Positions 1 through 8,515 of a stretch of DNA of 64,000 nucleotides are shown in pieces. A model generated the notes under the pieces. That model worked only from the letters and a program-made list of their open reading frames with translations. It was not told the origin of the DNA and did no database searches. Position 1 is the first letter of the stretch. Each line of letters starts with the position of its first letter. Source of the DNA: Kitasatospora mediocidica KCTC 9733 (GTDB lineage: Bacteria; Actinomycetota; Actinomycetes; Streptomycetales; Streptomycetaceae); assembly GCF_000744225.1 (NCBI RefSeq), contig NZ_JQLN01000005.1, forward strand, positions 1,697,001-1,761,000. The letters are read 5' to 3'. Position numbers and translations under genes: made by a program.

Positions 1-181
1 GCAGCCGGTCCGCGGCCTGCTCGAAGGCGGGGTCGGGGGCCGGGCCCGGGCCGTCGGCGATGTTCAGCACGACGCCCCGGACGGCCGACGGCCCCGCCGC
101 CGCGACCGCCTGCCAGGCCGCCGGGTCCACCGCGGGGTGGACGTACAGCGGCACCAGCAGGCGGGACTCTGTGACGGTCAT
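1..181 (-). CDS. Spherulin-4 / Sph3-type (GH135-like) protein, N-terminal part only
   Basis: About 60 residues from an ATG at 181 are visible before the window edge cuts the gene. The N-terminus reads LLVPLYVHP...WQAVAAAG...VRGVVLNIADGPG, which is the start of the spherulation-specific family 4 TIM barrel. Its characterised fungal member Sph3 is a GH135 endo-alpha-1,4-N-acetylgalactosaminidase needed for galactosaminogalactan production. There is no signal peptide, so this protein may act in the cytoplasm or use another export route. The start overlaps the stop of the epimerase gene as ATGA, suggesting translational coupling at the distal end of the exopolysaccharide operon. The catalytic residues lie outside the window, so activity cannot be judged. 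Confidence 0.7.
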   Translation of the reverse strand, partial: MTVTESRLLVPLYVHPAVDPAAWQAVAAAGPSAVRGVVLNIADGPGPAPDPAFEQAADRL

Positions 182-1056
182 CTAGCGTTGGCCGCCAGCC
201 AGAGGTCGTTCAGGGTGTCGGCCAACGGGATGACGGGCTGCCACCCCAGGGCCCGCCCGGCCGCCGAGATGTCGGCCTGGTGCCAGGAGACCGCGGCCGA
301 ACGCTCCGAACCCGCGCCGTTCTCGTGGATCCGGCCGGTGAAGCCGGAGGCCGCCACCAGCCCGTCGGCGATCGCCCGGACCTGCTGGGCCCGGCCGGTC
401 GCGATGTTGAGGATCCGCGGGAGCGGTCCGTCGGCCGTGACGGTCAGGGCGACCGCACGGGCGACGTCCCGGACGTCGACGAAGTCGCGGTAGGCGGAGA
501 GGTCGCCGACCGTGATGTCCTCCTCGCCGCCCAGGGCCTTCACCAGTTCGCCCGCCAGCGAGGCCGCCGGTGCGCCGGGGCCCACCGGGTTGAAGACCCG
601 CAGCACCACGGCGTCGAGCTTGGAGGCGGCCACCGCGAGGCTGCCGGCCAGCTTGGTGGCGCCGTAGATCCCGACCGGACGGGTGTCGGAGCTCTCGCTC
701 AGCGGCACGCCCTGCTCGCACAGGCCGTATTCGCCGGCCGAGCCGAGGTGCACCAACTTGGCCGAGGGGACGGCGAGTTGGAGTGCCTCGCAGAGCAGCG
801 CCGGGCCGCGCGCGTTCACCTCGCTCTGGTGCAGCGCGCTGCCGGCCACCGCCCCGGCGCAGTTGACCACCACGTCGGGGGCCAGTGCCGCCAGGGCGTC
901 GGCCAGTTCCGGCAGTTGGGCTGTCGTCAGGTCGACCCGCAGGTCGTGGCTGTCCCGGCGCCCGCCGGTGACCAACTCGGCCGCGGGGAGGGCGCGCAGG
1001 GCGGTGGCGACGTGACGGCCGAGGAAGCCGTCCGCGCCGAGCAGCAGGATTCTCAC
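178..1056 (-). CDS. NAD-dependent epimerase/dehydratase (extended SDR)
   Basis: This 292-residue sugar-nucleotide SDR has the nucleotide-binding GADGFLG loop at residues 7-13 and a catalytic S106 / Y131-x3-K135 set (YGATK). The family epimerises, reduces or dehydrates nucleotide-linked hexoses; the exact substrate cannot be read from sequence. The GTG start at 1056 overlaps the stop of the nucleotidyltransferase gene (GTGA), and its own stop overlaps the next gene (ATGA). It is therefore part of a tightly coupled sugar-activation set. It is shorter than typical UDP-glucose 4-epimerases (about 330 residues) and might instead be a 4-ketoreductase acting after the LegB-type dehydratase. Confidence 0.85.
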   Translation of the reverse strand: MRILLLGADGFLGRHVATALRALPAAELVTGGRRDSHDLRVDLTTAQLPELADALAALAPDVVVNCAGAVAGSALHQSEVNARGPALLCEALQLAVPSAKLVHLGSAGEYGLCEQGVPLSESSDTRPVGIYGATKLAGSLAVAASKLDAVVLRVFNPVGPGAPAASLAGELVKALGGEEDITVGDLSAYRDFVDVRDVARAVALTVTADGPLPRILNIATGRAQQVRAIADGLVAASGFTGRIHENGAGSERSAAVSWHQADISAAGRALGWQPVIPLADTLNDLWLAANAR

Positions 1057-1904
1057 GCGGCCCGCCCGTCGGAGGCGGCCGTGGCCTCGGGCTCGGTCTC
1101 GTCCGGCAGGTCGACGGCCGCGCGGGTGACGGGCGCCCGGTCGGCGGCGGCCAGTGCGGCGTGCACCGCGTGCAGACCCTCGCCGATCGGCGCGGCCTCC
1201 CGGAGCAGCAGCGAACGGCGTTCCGCGAACTCGGCGTTGGCCCGGTCGTAGTCGTCGGGGCGGCCGATGTCCAGCCAGTACCCGTCGAACTCGTAGGCCG
1301 ACGGCGGGGTCTTGGCCGCCAACAGGTCGAGCACCAGGTCGTCGAAGCCGAGCGGCAGCCCGGGCGTGTAGGCGGACAGCGCGGAGCGCGAGACGCCGTA
1401 GACGCCCATCGAGACCCGGTAGTCCATGCTGGGCTTCTCGCGGAAGCCCGTGATGCTGCCGTCCGCGGTGTCCAGCACGCCGAAGTCGATCTTGACCTGG
1501 CGGGCGTAGGTGGCGATGGTGAGCGGCGCCCCGCTGGCCTCGTGGTGCTTGAGGATCCCGGAGAAGTCCAGGTCGGTCAGGATGTCCCCGTTCATCACGA
1601 GGAAGTTCTCGGGCAGCCGGTCGAGCAGCGTGAGCAGCGGACCCATGGTGCCCAGCGGTGTGTCCTCGACGGCGTAGCCGACCCGCAGCCCCCACTGCGA
1701 ACCGTTGCCGACGTAGGCGCGGATGATGTGGCCGAGGTGGCCGATGGCGAGTGTCACCGTCTTGAAGCCCGCGCTCGCCAGCTGGCGCATCACGATCTCC
1801 AGGATGGCGTGCTGGTCGCCGATCGGAACCAGCGGCTTGGGCAGTGCCGTGGTGTACGGCCGAAGCCGAACGCCCTTGCCACCGGCCAGAATCACTGCGT
1901 GCAT
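1053..1904 (-). CDS. Sugar-phosphate nucleotidyltransferase
   Basis: The 283-residue protein opens with AVILAGGKGVRLRPYT, the nucleotide-binding signature of NTP_transferase enzymes. It continues with PKPLVPIG and the magnesium/sugar-binding MNGDILTDLDF, then the DYRVSMGVYGVS and YWLDIG segments. It should join a hexose 1-phosphate to an NTP to supply activated sugar to the cluster. It is closest in feel to mannose- or glucose-1-phosphate and PtmE-type transferases, so GDP- versus UDP-sugar is undecided. The last 45 residues are an acidic, alanine-rich tail without the usual hexapeptide repeats. A GGGGG ribosome-binding site sits just upstream of the ATG at 1904. It is the first of three coupled genes. 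Confidence 0.85.
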   Translation of the reverse strand: MHAVILAGGKGVRLRPYTTALPKPLVPIGDQHAILEIVMRQLASAGFKTVTLAIGHLGHIIRAYVGNGSQWGLRVGYAVEDTPLGTMGPLLTLLDRLPENFLVMNGDILTDLDFSGILKHHEASGAPLTIATYARQVKIDFGVLDTADGSITGFREKPSMDYRVSMGVYGVSRSALSAYTPGLPLGFDDLVLDLLAAKTPPSAYEFDGYWLDIGRPDDYDRANAEFAERRSLLLREAAPIGEGLHAVHAALAAADRAPVTRAAVDLPDETEPEATAASDGRAA

Positions 1905-2031
1905 GTGGTTCCCCCACAGGTCATGAACGAAGGAGATGAGCGGACGTGGTGCGGGTGCGGCCGGAGGGGCAGGTACCGGCCGTGGGCACTGTGCTCTCGG
2001 AATCGGGTGGCCCGGATGGGCCCGGACCGGC

Positions 2032-3024
2032 TCAGACGTTGTAGATGTCGGTCTTGTAGCGGGCCAGGTTGCTCGGGTCGCGGAAGAAGGCGATGGTCTG
2101 CTCCAGCCCCTCCTCCAGCGAGTGCGCGGGCGCCCAACCGGTCGCGGTGCGAAGCCGGGTGGCGTCCGCGACCAGACGCATCACCTCGGAGTTCGTGGGG
2201 CGGATGCGCTGCTCGTCCTCCTTGACGGTGACGTCCACGCCCATCAGCTTGCCGACCAGGGTGACCAGGTCGCCGATCGAGATCTCGCCGCCCGTACCGG
2301 CGTTGAAGGTCCGGCCGACCACCGTCTCGGCGGGCGCGGTGCCCACCGTGAAGAAGGCGTTCGCGGTGTCCTTGACGAACGTGAAGTCGCGGGTCGGGCG
2401 CAGGTCGCCCAGGGTGATCTCCCGCTCACCGGCCGCGAGTTGGGCGATCACGGTGGGGATCACGGCGCGCATCGACTGGCGCGGCCCGAAGGTGTTGAAC
2501 GGACGCAGGGTGACCACCGGGGTGGTGAAGCTCGCGTGGTAGGAGTCCGCCAGCCGGTCGCCGCCGGCCTTCGAAGCCGCGTACGGGGACTGGGTGTTGA
2601 TCGGGTGGTCCTCGGTGATCGGCACGGTCTGCGCCGTTCCGTAGGTCTCGCTGGTCGAGGTGTGCACCATCCGCGGGATGTCGAGGTGCCGGACGGCCTC
2701 CAGCACGTTGAGCGTGCCGGTGACGTTGGTCTCGATGTACGAGTGCGGCGCCTGGTACGAGTACGGGATGGCGATCAGGGCTGCCAGGTGGTAGACCGCC
2801 TCGCTGCCCTTGACCAGCCCGTTCACCGAGCCGGGGTCGCGCACGTCGCCGAGAACGATCTCCACCGAGCCGAGCGTGTCGCGGTCCAGCGTCTCCAGCC
2901 AGCCGAAGGAGGAGAACGAGTTGTACTGGACCATTGCCCGGACGTGGTGACCGTGCGAGACGAGCTTCTCGACCAGGTGGGAACCGATGAATCCCTCGGC
3001 CCCGGTGACTGCGACAGTACTCAT
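2032..3024 (-). CDS. legB: LegB-type nucleotide-sugar 4,6-dehydratase
   Basis: This 330-residue extended SDR has GAEGFIG at residues 8-14 and Y148-x3-K152 (YAASK). Segments such as VQYNSFSSFGWL, HLAALIAIPYSY, TSTSETYGTAQ and RPFNTFGPRQS are characteristic of LegB, the NDP-GlcNAc 4,6-dehydratase of legionaminic acid pathways. Members make a 4-keto-6-deoxy N-acetyl sugar nucleotide. No other legionaminate genes (LegC, LegI, LegF) are visible, so the product is probably a 6-deoxy amino sugar used in the local polysaccharide. It lies 39 nt after the membrane protein gene and 127 nt before the nucleotidyltransferase. Confidence 0.85.
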   Translation of the reverse strand: MSTVAVTGAEGFIGSHLVEKLVSHGHHVRAMVQYNSFSSFGWLETLDRDTLGSVEIVLGDVRDPGSVNGLVKGSEAVYHLAALIAIPYSYQAPHSYIETNVTGTLNVLEAVRHLDIPRMVHTSTSETYGTAQTVPITEDHPINTQSPYAASKAGGDRLADSYHASFTTPVVTLRPFNTFGPRQSMRAVIPTVIAQLAAGEREITLGDLRPTRDFTFVKDTANAFFTVGTAPAETVVGRTFNAGTGGEISIGDLVTLVGKLMGVDVTVKEDEQRIRPTNSEVMRLVADATRLRTATGWAPAHSLEEGLEQTIAFFRDPSNLARYKTDIYNV

Positions 3025-3063
3025 GACGTGGAATGCCCTATCTGTGGTGTGGTGGCGGGACTG

Positions 3064-4629
3064 TCAGCGGTGCGTGGTGGTGCGGCCGAGGACGACCGTG
3101 GCGAGCAGGAACAGCAGGACGGCGGCTGCTCCGCAGCCGTAGAGCTGTACCCGCAACGGGTCGGCCCCGGTGAACAGGGCGGCGGACTCGAAGCCGGCCG
3201 CGCCGATACAGAGCCCGGCGGTACGCCAGCTCAGGCCGAGCGCCTGGAGTAGCAGCGCCGTCCAGAGTGTGGCGGCGAGCAGCAGCAGGGCGCCCAGCCG
3301 GGGCGGGTCCAGCAGGGGGGTGTGCGGCCACAGCCGGGTGGCCGCCAGGTCCAGCGTGCCGACCGCGGTGAGGTAGCCGACCAGGCAGCCGGCCAGCAGC
3401 CCGGCCGTTCGGCGGCGGAAGCCGCCGGGGCTGTGGCTGGTGCGCAGCGCGGTGGTGGCCAGGCTGCGGTACCGGTACAGGAGCCACTCGGCCAGGCCGA
3501 GGCTGAGCGTGAGCGCGACCATGGCGGCCCCGGTGCCGCCCCCCGGCACCGGCGGGTCGGCCGGACGGACGGCGTGGTGCACCGTCGCCCCGAGCCCCGC
3601 CACCAGCGTCAGGGTCCCCACGGCCAGCCCGAACAGGCCGGCCGCCGCGATCTCGTGCCGGGGCGGTTCGCTGCCGCCGGTGGCCGGCGCGCTCCGCAGG
3701 CAGCGCACGACCTGCCAGCCGGCCAGTGCGACCGCGCCCGCCAGGGTGGCGAGCAGGATCGCAGCGCGCACCACGGTCGGCAGCGGCAGGGCCAGGACCA
3801 GCCCCGCGCCGACCACCGAGGGCGCCAACGCGGCCAGCAGCAAACGTTCCTGGCCGAGCACCAGGAGCACGGTCGCAGCCCCAAGGTACGCCGACTGACC
3901 GCCGGTGAACCAGAGCGCCGACCGCGGACCGCCCAGCACGTAGCCGGCGGTGGCCGCCAGCAGCGCGCCGCTCGGCGCGCCCAGCGCCAGCGCCCGTCCG
4001 GCCGAGCGCCGGTCGAGCCGGCTCAGCCAGCTGTACGCGCGGTGCGCCAGCGCCTGGTTCCAGGCCCAGCTCAGCAGGGTGGCCCCGGCCATCGCCGCCA
4101 TCCCGGAGGGCATGCCGAAGCGCATCCGGTGGGCGGCGAACAGGTCGGCGCCCAGCAGGTAGCCCAGACCCGGCAGGGCGAAGACCAGGCCTCGCAGCAC
4201 GCAGCGCCACGGGTCGGCCCGCCACGGGTCGGCGGCCGCGGCGGGCGGACCCGGGTAGCGGCGGTCGACCTTGGCGTACAGCTCCTCGGCGAGGGTGAAG
4301 GCGTCCGGGCGTCCGTAGTTGAGCGCGGCCTGCTCGTCCGTCAGCCCGTCCGACTCCAGGAAGGCGGCGATCTCGTAGGGGTGCACCGCGTCGGCGCAGA
4401 TGTCGGCCAGCCGTTCGGCCAGCTCGTCGATGGGGTCCGGCGAGAGCTCGGGGGCAGCGTCCGGCGCGCTCGCCAGCCGCGGCCGCCTGCGCTGGCGCGG
4501 CAGGGTCTTCAGCTGCATGGTCTCCTCGGCCCAGCCGGGGGTTCCCTCGTCGGGGACCAGGCGCAGCGGGCCGCTCACCGGCCTGCTCCCGCGCGGCGCG
4601 CGGCCGTGCGGACGGCACTGTCGTGACAC
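3064..4629 (-). CDS. Polytopic membrane protein of the exopolysaccharide locus
   Basis: The protein has a cytoplasmic N-terminal part of about 140 residues, including a conserved-looking helical stretch (DELAERLADICADAVHPYE). About twelve hydrophobic segments then run to the C-terminus. The size and topology fit a polysaccharide exporter such as PelG, but no PelG motif was recognised and no GGDEF or GAF domain is present, so it is not PelD. It starts 4 nt after the pelF stop. I took the GTG at 4629, which has GGGAGG upstream at long spacing; a GTG at 4578 with GGGAG at 7 nt is equally good. Function is inferred only from position and topology. Confidence 0.7.
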   Translation of the reverse strand: MSRQCRPHGRAPRGSRPVSGPLRLVPDEGTPGWAEETMQLKTLPRQRRRPRLASAPDAAPELSPDPIDELAERLADICADAVHPYEIAAFLESDGLTDEQAALNYGRPDAFTLAEELYAKVDRRYPGPPAAAADPWRADPWRCVLRGLVFALPGLGYLLGADLFAAHRMRFGMPSGMAAMAGATLLSWAWNQALAHRAYSWLSRLDRRSAGRALALGAPSGALLAATAGYVLGGPRSALWFTGGQSAYLGAATVLLVLGQERLLLAALAPSVVGAGLVLALPLPTVVRAAILLATLAGAVALAGWQVVRCLRSAPATGGSEPPRHEIAAAGLFGLAVGTLTLVAGLGATVHHAVRPADPPVPGGGTGAAMVALTLSLGLAEWLLYRYRSLATTALRTSHSPGGFRRRTAGLLAGCLVGYLTAVGTLDLAATRLWPHTPLLDPPRLGALLLLAATLWTALLLQALGLSWRTAGLCIGAAGFESAALFTGADPLRVQLYGCGAAAVLLFLLATVVLGRTTTHR

Positions 4630-4633
4630 GTGT

Positions 4634-6169
4634 TCACCGGGCCTCCCGTTCCCACCAGCCGTAGCCGACCTCGGGCTCCTGCGCCGGGCCGATCGCGGGC
4701 ACCGGCACCGGCACGGGCTCGGCCACCGGGTCGACCGCGACCACGGTGTTCGGCAGCCAACGGCGCTCGCCCAGCAGCTCGGTGTAGATGCCGCGGAAGC
4801 CGTCGATGTTCTGTCGCAGGGTGAACTGCTCGATCACCCGCAGCCGGGCCTGCTCGCCCATCCGGGCCCGTCTCTCGGGGTCGCGCAGCAGCTCCAGCGC
4901 GGCCCGGGCCATCGGGGCCGGCTCGCGCGGCGGCACCACGAGACCGGTCTCGCCGACCGCCTCGCGCACACCGCCAACGTCGGTGGAGACCGTCGCCCGC
5001 CCCGAGGACATCGCCTCGATCAGGGTGAACGGGAAGCCCTCGCTGATGCTGCTGAGCATCACCACGTTGCCGGCCGCGTAGGCGTCCTGGATGTCCTCCA
5101 CCCGCCCCTCGAAGACCACCGAGTCGCCGAGCCCGAGCTCCGCGGCGAGGGCTATGCAGCCGTCCCGGTAGCCCTCGGCGCCGCGCGCGGTGCCGCCGAA
5201 CATCCGCAGGCGGGCGTCCGGCATCTCCTCCCTGACCAGCGCGAACGCGCGGATCAGGGTCTCCAGGTCCTTGATCGGGTCGACCCGTCCTGCCCAGCTC
5301 AGGGTGGGCGTGGCGGGCTCGGCACCGGCGGCCGGGAAGAGGTCGGGGTCCACGCCGTTGTAGACGGTGCGGATGTTGTCCGAGGGGGTCCCGCCGCGCT
5401 CCTCCCAGCGCCGGTTGTACCGGTTGCCGGGGGTGACCAGCGCGGCGCGCGAGTAGCTCTCCTCGGCCAGCATCCGGTAGAAGCCGAGCAACAGGGCCTT
5501 GACCGGCCAGCGGTAGGGGCCGGTGCGGTAGCCGAGGTAGCGCTCTCTGAGGTAGATGCCGTGCTCGGTCAGCAGGAAGGGCACCGCGAACTGCTGGGAC
5601 GCTATCAACCCGGGCAGCGCCGCCAGTCCTCCGCTGACCGCGTGCGCGACCCCGTCGTGGGGCGGCTCGACGGAGAGCGGGCGCAGCGCGTGCTCCAACA
5701 GGTCGGTGGCGTGCAGGGCGTCGTGCAGGGTGGGGTTGGACGCGGCGGTCGGCAGGTAGGCGCGGGTCCAGACGTGCTGGAGCGTCTTGAGGGCCGGCTC
5801 GCTGCGCAGCGCGGAACTGAGCAGGCCCTGGCGGGCGTAGTCCGCGAAGCCGTACAGCTCGGTGCCGAAGTGTGTGGTGTAGACCGGGTCGAGGATGGCG
5901 TGCAGGAAGCGTTCGTACGCGTCGAGGAATCGTTTCAGCGAACGGCCGCGGGGCGGCTTGCGGTCGTCGGCCGGGCCCCAGAGCGGTGCGGTCGTCACGT
6001 TGCGCACGTTCGCCGGGAGCTCCCAGGCCAGGCCCTCGGTGCCGCTGCCGGTGACGGCGATGATGTCGAACTCGACATCGGGCATGCCCTGGACGATCTG
6101 GTCGACCCAGACGCTGACGCCGCCGTGCGCGTGCGGGTACGTCCCCTCGGTGAGTAGGGTGACGCGCAT
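4634..6169 (-). CDS. pelF: PelF-type GT4 glycosyltransferase
   Basis: The 511-residue protein begins MRVTLLTEGTYPHAHGGVSVW, the distinctive PelF opening. It ends with a GT-B retaining C-domain carrying SEGFPFTLIEAM near residue 376 and TDVGGVREAV. PelF is the cytosolic transferase that polymerises the galactosamine-containing Pel polysaccharide from UDP-GalNAc. The start at 6169 follows GGGAGAGGGAAG; the longer in-frame extension to 6244 lacks one. It lies downstream of the deacetylase gene across two hairpins and just upstream of a membrane protein gene that could be its exporter. The donor here could differ, given the LegB-type gene. Confidence 0.85.
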   Translation of the reverse strand: MRVTLLTEGTYPHAHGGVSVWVDQIVQGMPDVEFDIIAVTGSGTEGLAWELPANVRNVTTAPLWGPADDRKPPRGRSLKRFLDAYERFLHAILDPVYTTHFGTELYGFADYARQGLLSSALRSEPALKTLQHVWTRAYLPTAASNPTLHDALHATDLLEHALRPLSVEPPHDGVAHAVSGGLAALPGLIASQQFAVPFLLTEHGIYLRERYLGYRTGPYRWPVKALLLGFYRMLAEESYSRAALVTPGNRYNRRWEERGGTPSDNIRTVYNGVDPDLFPAAGAEPATPTLSWAGRVDPIKDLETLIRAFALVREEMPDARLRMFGGTARGAEGYRDGCIALAAELGLGDSVVFEGRVEDIQDAYAAGNVVMLSSISEGFPFTLIEAMSSGRATVSTDVGGVREAVGETGLVVPPREPAPMARAALELLRDPERRARMGEQARLRVIEQFTLRQNIDGFRGIYTELLGERRWLPNTVVAVDPVAEPVPVPVPAIGPAQEPEVGYGWWEREAR

Positions 6170-6215
6170 CCTGGCTTCCCTCTCCCTGTCAGGCGCCCGG
6201 TGGCGGCCGGGCGCG

Positions 6216-6250
6216 GCATCGGTGGAGGCGTGGTGGGCCTCCACCGATGC
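6216..6250. terminator. Hairpin between deacetylase gene and pelF
   Basis: A perfect 14-bp stem (GCATCGGTGGAGGC with GCCTCCACCGATGC) closes a 7-nt loop. It lies 47 nt upstream of the pelF start. Together with the next hairpin it could terminate or attenuate transcription coming from the deacetylase gene. Confidence 0.5.
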
Positions 6251-6267
6251 GTTGCCTACGGTGTGTT

Positions 6268-6300
6268 CACCGGCCGGCGGCGGGTGGCAGCCGGCCGGTG
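6268..6300 (-). terminator. Likely terminator or attenuator after the deacetylase gene
   Basis: An 11-bp perfect stem (CACCGGCCGGC with GCCGGCCGGTG) and 11-nt loop begins 4 nt beyond the TAG stop of the Agd3-like gene. There is no T-tract, as is usual in streptomycetes. It would reduce read-through into pelF. Confidence 0.6.
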
Positions 6301-6304
6301 TCCA

Positions 6305-8515
6305 CTACTTGCTGCTGCTCGGAACGAGGGACTTGCCCTTGCTCCGCTTGGTGTCTCCCGGACCGGCCGGGACCGCCTTGAGGACGCCCTGGGGCACGAC
6401 GGCCTTCGGCGCGGCAGGCGCGATCTTGACGGTGTTCGCCTTGACGACAGCGGCTCCGCTCGGGGTGTTCGCCGCGCTCAGGGTGAGCGTGACGGAACCC
6501 TGGAACGCGCCCGGGGAGGCCCAGCCGGAGAGGGTGCCCGCGTACGGGGCCCCGAAGGCCGTGCTGCCGAGCAGCTGCTTCTGCGTGGTGCCGGTCGGCA
6601 TGGTCGCCTCGATCTGCACGCCCGAGGGCGCGCTGACCGTCACGGTGTTGCCGATCCGGTAGCCGGTGACCTGGCCGCCTGAGACGGCGCCGGCCCAGGC
6701 GGCACGCTTCTGCAGCTCGGTGCCGATGGCGGTCTCGCTCATGTTCACCAGGGGGGTGTTGGTGTTGTACAGCCCCTTGTAGGTGTTCAGGATGCTGGTC
6801 AGGGCCGGGTAGGCGATCTGACCCTCGGCGAAGTTGGACTGGTGGATGAAGTGCGGCCGCGGGTCGTTGTTCAGCACGTGGCCGAGGTCGATCCGGGTCT
6901 CCAGCGGCACGATGTACGAGGTGTAACCGGTGGCCTCGTCCAGCGGGGCCGACAGGCAGGTGGAGTTGCCCGAGGTCTCGCAGAGACCGCTGCCGCCGTT
7001 GGCCTTGCTGGTGTAGATCCAGTTGTACTCGTCGGTCTCCGACGCGGCGGTGCTCGCGTTGTAGAAGACGTTCATCGGGTACCGCGGGACGGTCAGCGTG
7101 GAGCCGACCAGACGCTGGGCCGGCTCGCGGGACGCGTCGCTGCCGGTGAACTTGATGCCCGCGGCGGCCAGCGCCGGGGCGAGGTTCGGGTTGTCGGTCG
7201 GCTGCTGGGGCAGCGTGACCAGGCCCGAGTGCTCACCGGTGATCAGCGCGGCGGGGTCGAACTTCAGCCCCTGCTGCTGCGCCCAGGTGATGTTCTGCTG
7301 GATCTCGCTCTGGATGGTGGCTTCGCTGACCCACACGTCGTTGCCGCCGGCGTCGGTCTGGCACTTCCACGGCACGACGGTGACGTCCTGCTGGCAGCCC
7401 AGGAACGGGTGGTCCCAGGTGTGGTTGATGAACCGGAACGACGACTGGTCGGCCAGGAACTTCGTCAGCAGCGGGTCGGTCGTCGTGTTGTTGTCCGACT
7501 CCCAGTCCGCACTGCCGCCACCGTTGAACGCGAAGTCGATGGTGAAGTTGTTGGCCTGCTCCCACGCCACCAGGGTGTCCACGTCGGACGGGGTCATCCG
7601 GATCGGGTTCTCGTCCGGACTGGTGTTGGGCGGGCAGGTGACGTCGCCCGGGGTGCACTTGAGGGTGCTGCTCCAGCGGTCGTCCGACAGGAAGAGGTCG
7701 TCGGAGTGGACCGCGAAGTAGTTCTGGTCGTAGCCGAGGTGAACGCCCTGCGTCACCCAGTCCACCATGCCGCGCGCCAGCAGCCGGAACTGCTGCTGGT
7801 ACTGGTTGTAGACGAAGGTGACGACCAGTTCCCGGCGGTTGTCGTGGGCGTACTCGCCCACCAGCGAACCGCGCGAGGTGCTTCCCGGGATCGGCGCGTC
7901 CACCAGGGGAGTGAACGACGAACCGGCGGGCAGGGTGGTCAGCGGGGTGGCGAGGTAGCCGTAACTCTCGCTGACGTTGGGGTCGTTGTCCTCGAAGGGG
8001 ACGTTCCCCTTCAGGTAGCCGAACGGGCCCGCGGTGCCGGCGGCGGTGACGCCGCCCTGGGTGCCGTCCAGGGTTCCGATGTAGCCGGGGTTCTGAGCCC
8101 AGTTCAGACCGACCGAGGGCTGGGCATAGGTGTAGGCGTCGATCTGCCGGATGCCGAAGGTCGCCTCGTAGGTGGCGAGCGCGGTCATCTCGGCGGAGCC
8201 GGTGCCGAAGGGGTTGTCGTTGGGCAGCACGACGCCCTCGAACTTCGCCCGGGGGGCGCCGTTCACGGTGTCGCTGAGGAAGGCGGCGTTGATCGTCGGA
8301 CGGTTCGGGTCCGAGAGCTTCACCGTGGTGTACGGGGTGCCCTCACTCGTCAGTTCCGCTGCGATGGCGGCGGTGGCAGGGCCACCGTCGTCCACCACCA
8401 GCACGGTGAGGTCGATTCGGTTCTGTGCCGCGGCGTGCGCGGTCACGGTCTGCAGACCGGCTGCCAGCAGACCGGCTGCCGCGCAGGCGGCAGCGCGACG
8501 GGTCGCTCGACCCAT
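6305..8515 (-). CDS. Secreted Agd3-like (CE18-type) polysaccharide deacetylase
   Basis: The 736-residue protein has an N-terminal signal peptide (basic MGRATRR, then an alanine/leucine core ending near AHAAA, residue 30). Next comes a beta-rich region to about residue 260. A deacetylase-like domain follows, with HSDDLFL at 270-276 and NHTWDH at 364-369, which together give the Asp plus two-His metal site of NodB-fold enzymes. This resembles fungal Agd3 (CBM87 plus CE18), which partly deacetylates galactosaminogalactan. The C-terminus is an Ala/Pro/Lys-rich tail that could bind the wall or polymer. The ATG at 8515 has GGGGAGGAA upstream; the longer frame to 8686 has no such support. It leads the exopolysaccharide locus and should act on the exported polymer. 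Confidence 0.75.
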   Translation of the reverse strand: MGRATRRAAACAAAGLLAAGLQTVTAHAAAQNRIDLTVLVVDDGGPATAAIAAELTSEGTPYTTVKLSDPNRPTINAAFLSDTVNGAPRAKFEGVVLPNDNPFGTGSAEMTALATYEATFGIRQIDAYTYAQPSVGLNWAQNPGYIGTLDGTQGGVTAAGTAGPFGYLKGNVPFEDNDPNVSESYGYLATPLTTLPAGSSFTPLVDAPIPGSTSRGSLVGEYAHDNRRELVVTFVYNQYQQQFRLLARGMVDWVTQGVHLGYDQNYFAVHSDDLFLSDDRWSSTLKCTPGDVTCPPNTSPDENPIRMTPSDVDTLVAWEQANNFTIDFAFNGGGSADWESDNNTTTDPLLTKFLADQSSFRFINHTWDHPFLGCQQDVTVVPWKCQTDAGGNDVWVSEATIQSEIQQNITWAQQQGLKFDPAALITGEHSGLVTLPQQPTDNPNLAPALAAAGIKFTGSDASREPAQRLVGSTLTVPRYPMNVFYNASTAASETDEYNWIYTSKANGGSGLCETSGNSTCLSAPLDEATGYTSYIVPLETRIDLGHVLNNDPRPHFIHQSNFAEGQIAYPALTSILNTYKGLYNTNTPLVNMSETAIGTELQKRAAWAGAVSGGQVTGYRIGNTVTVSAPSGVQIEATMPTGTTQKQLLGSTAFGAPYAGTLSGWASPGAFQGSVTLTLSAANTPSGAAVVKANTVKIAPAAPKAVVPQGVLKAVPAGPGDTKRSKGKSLVPSSSK

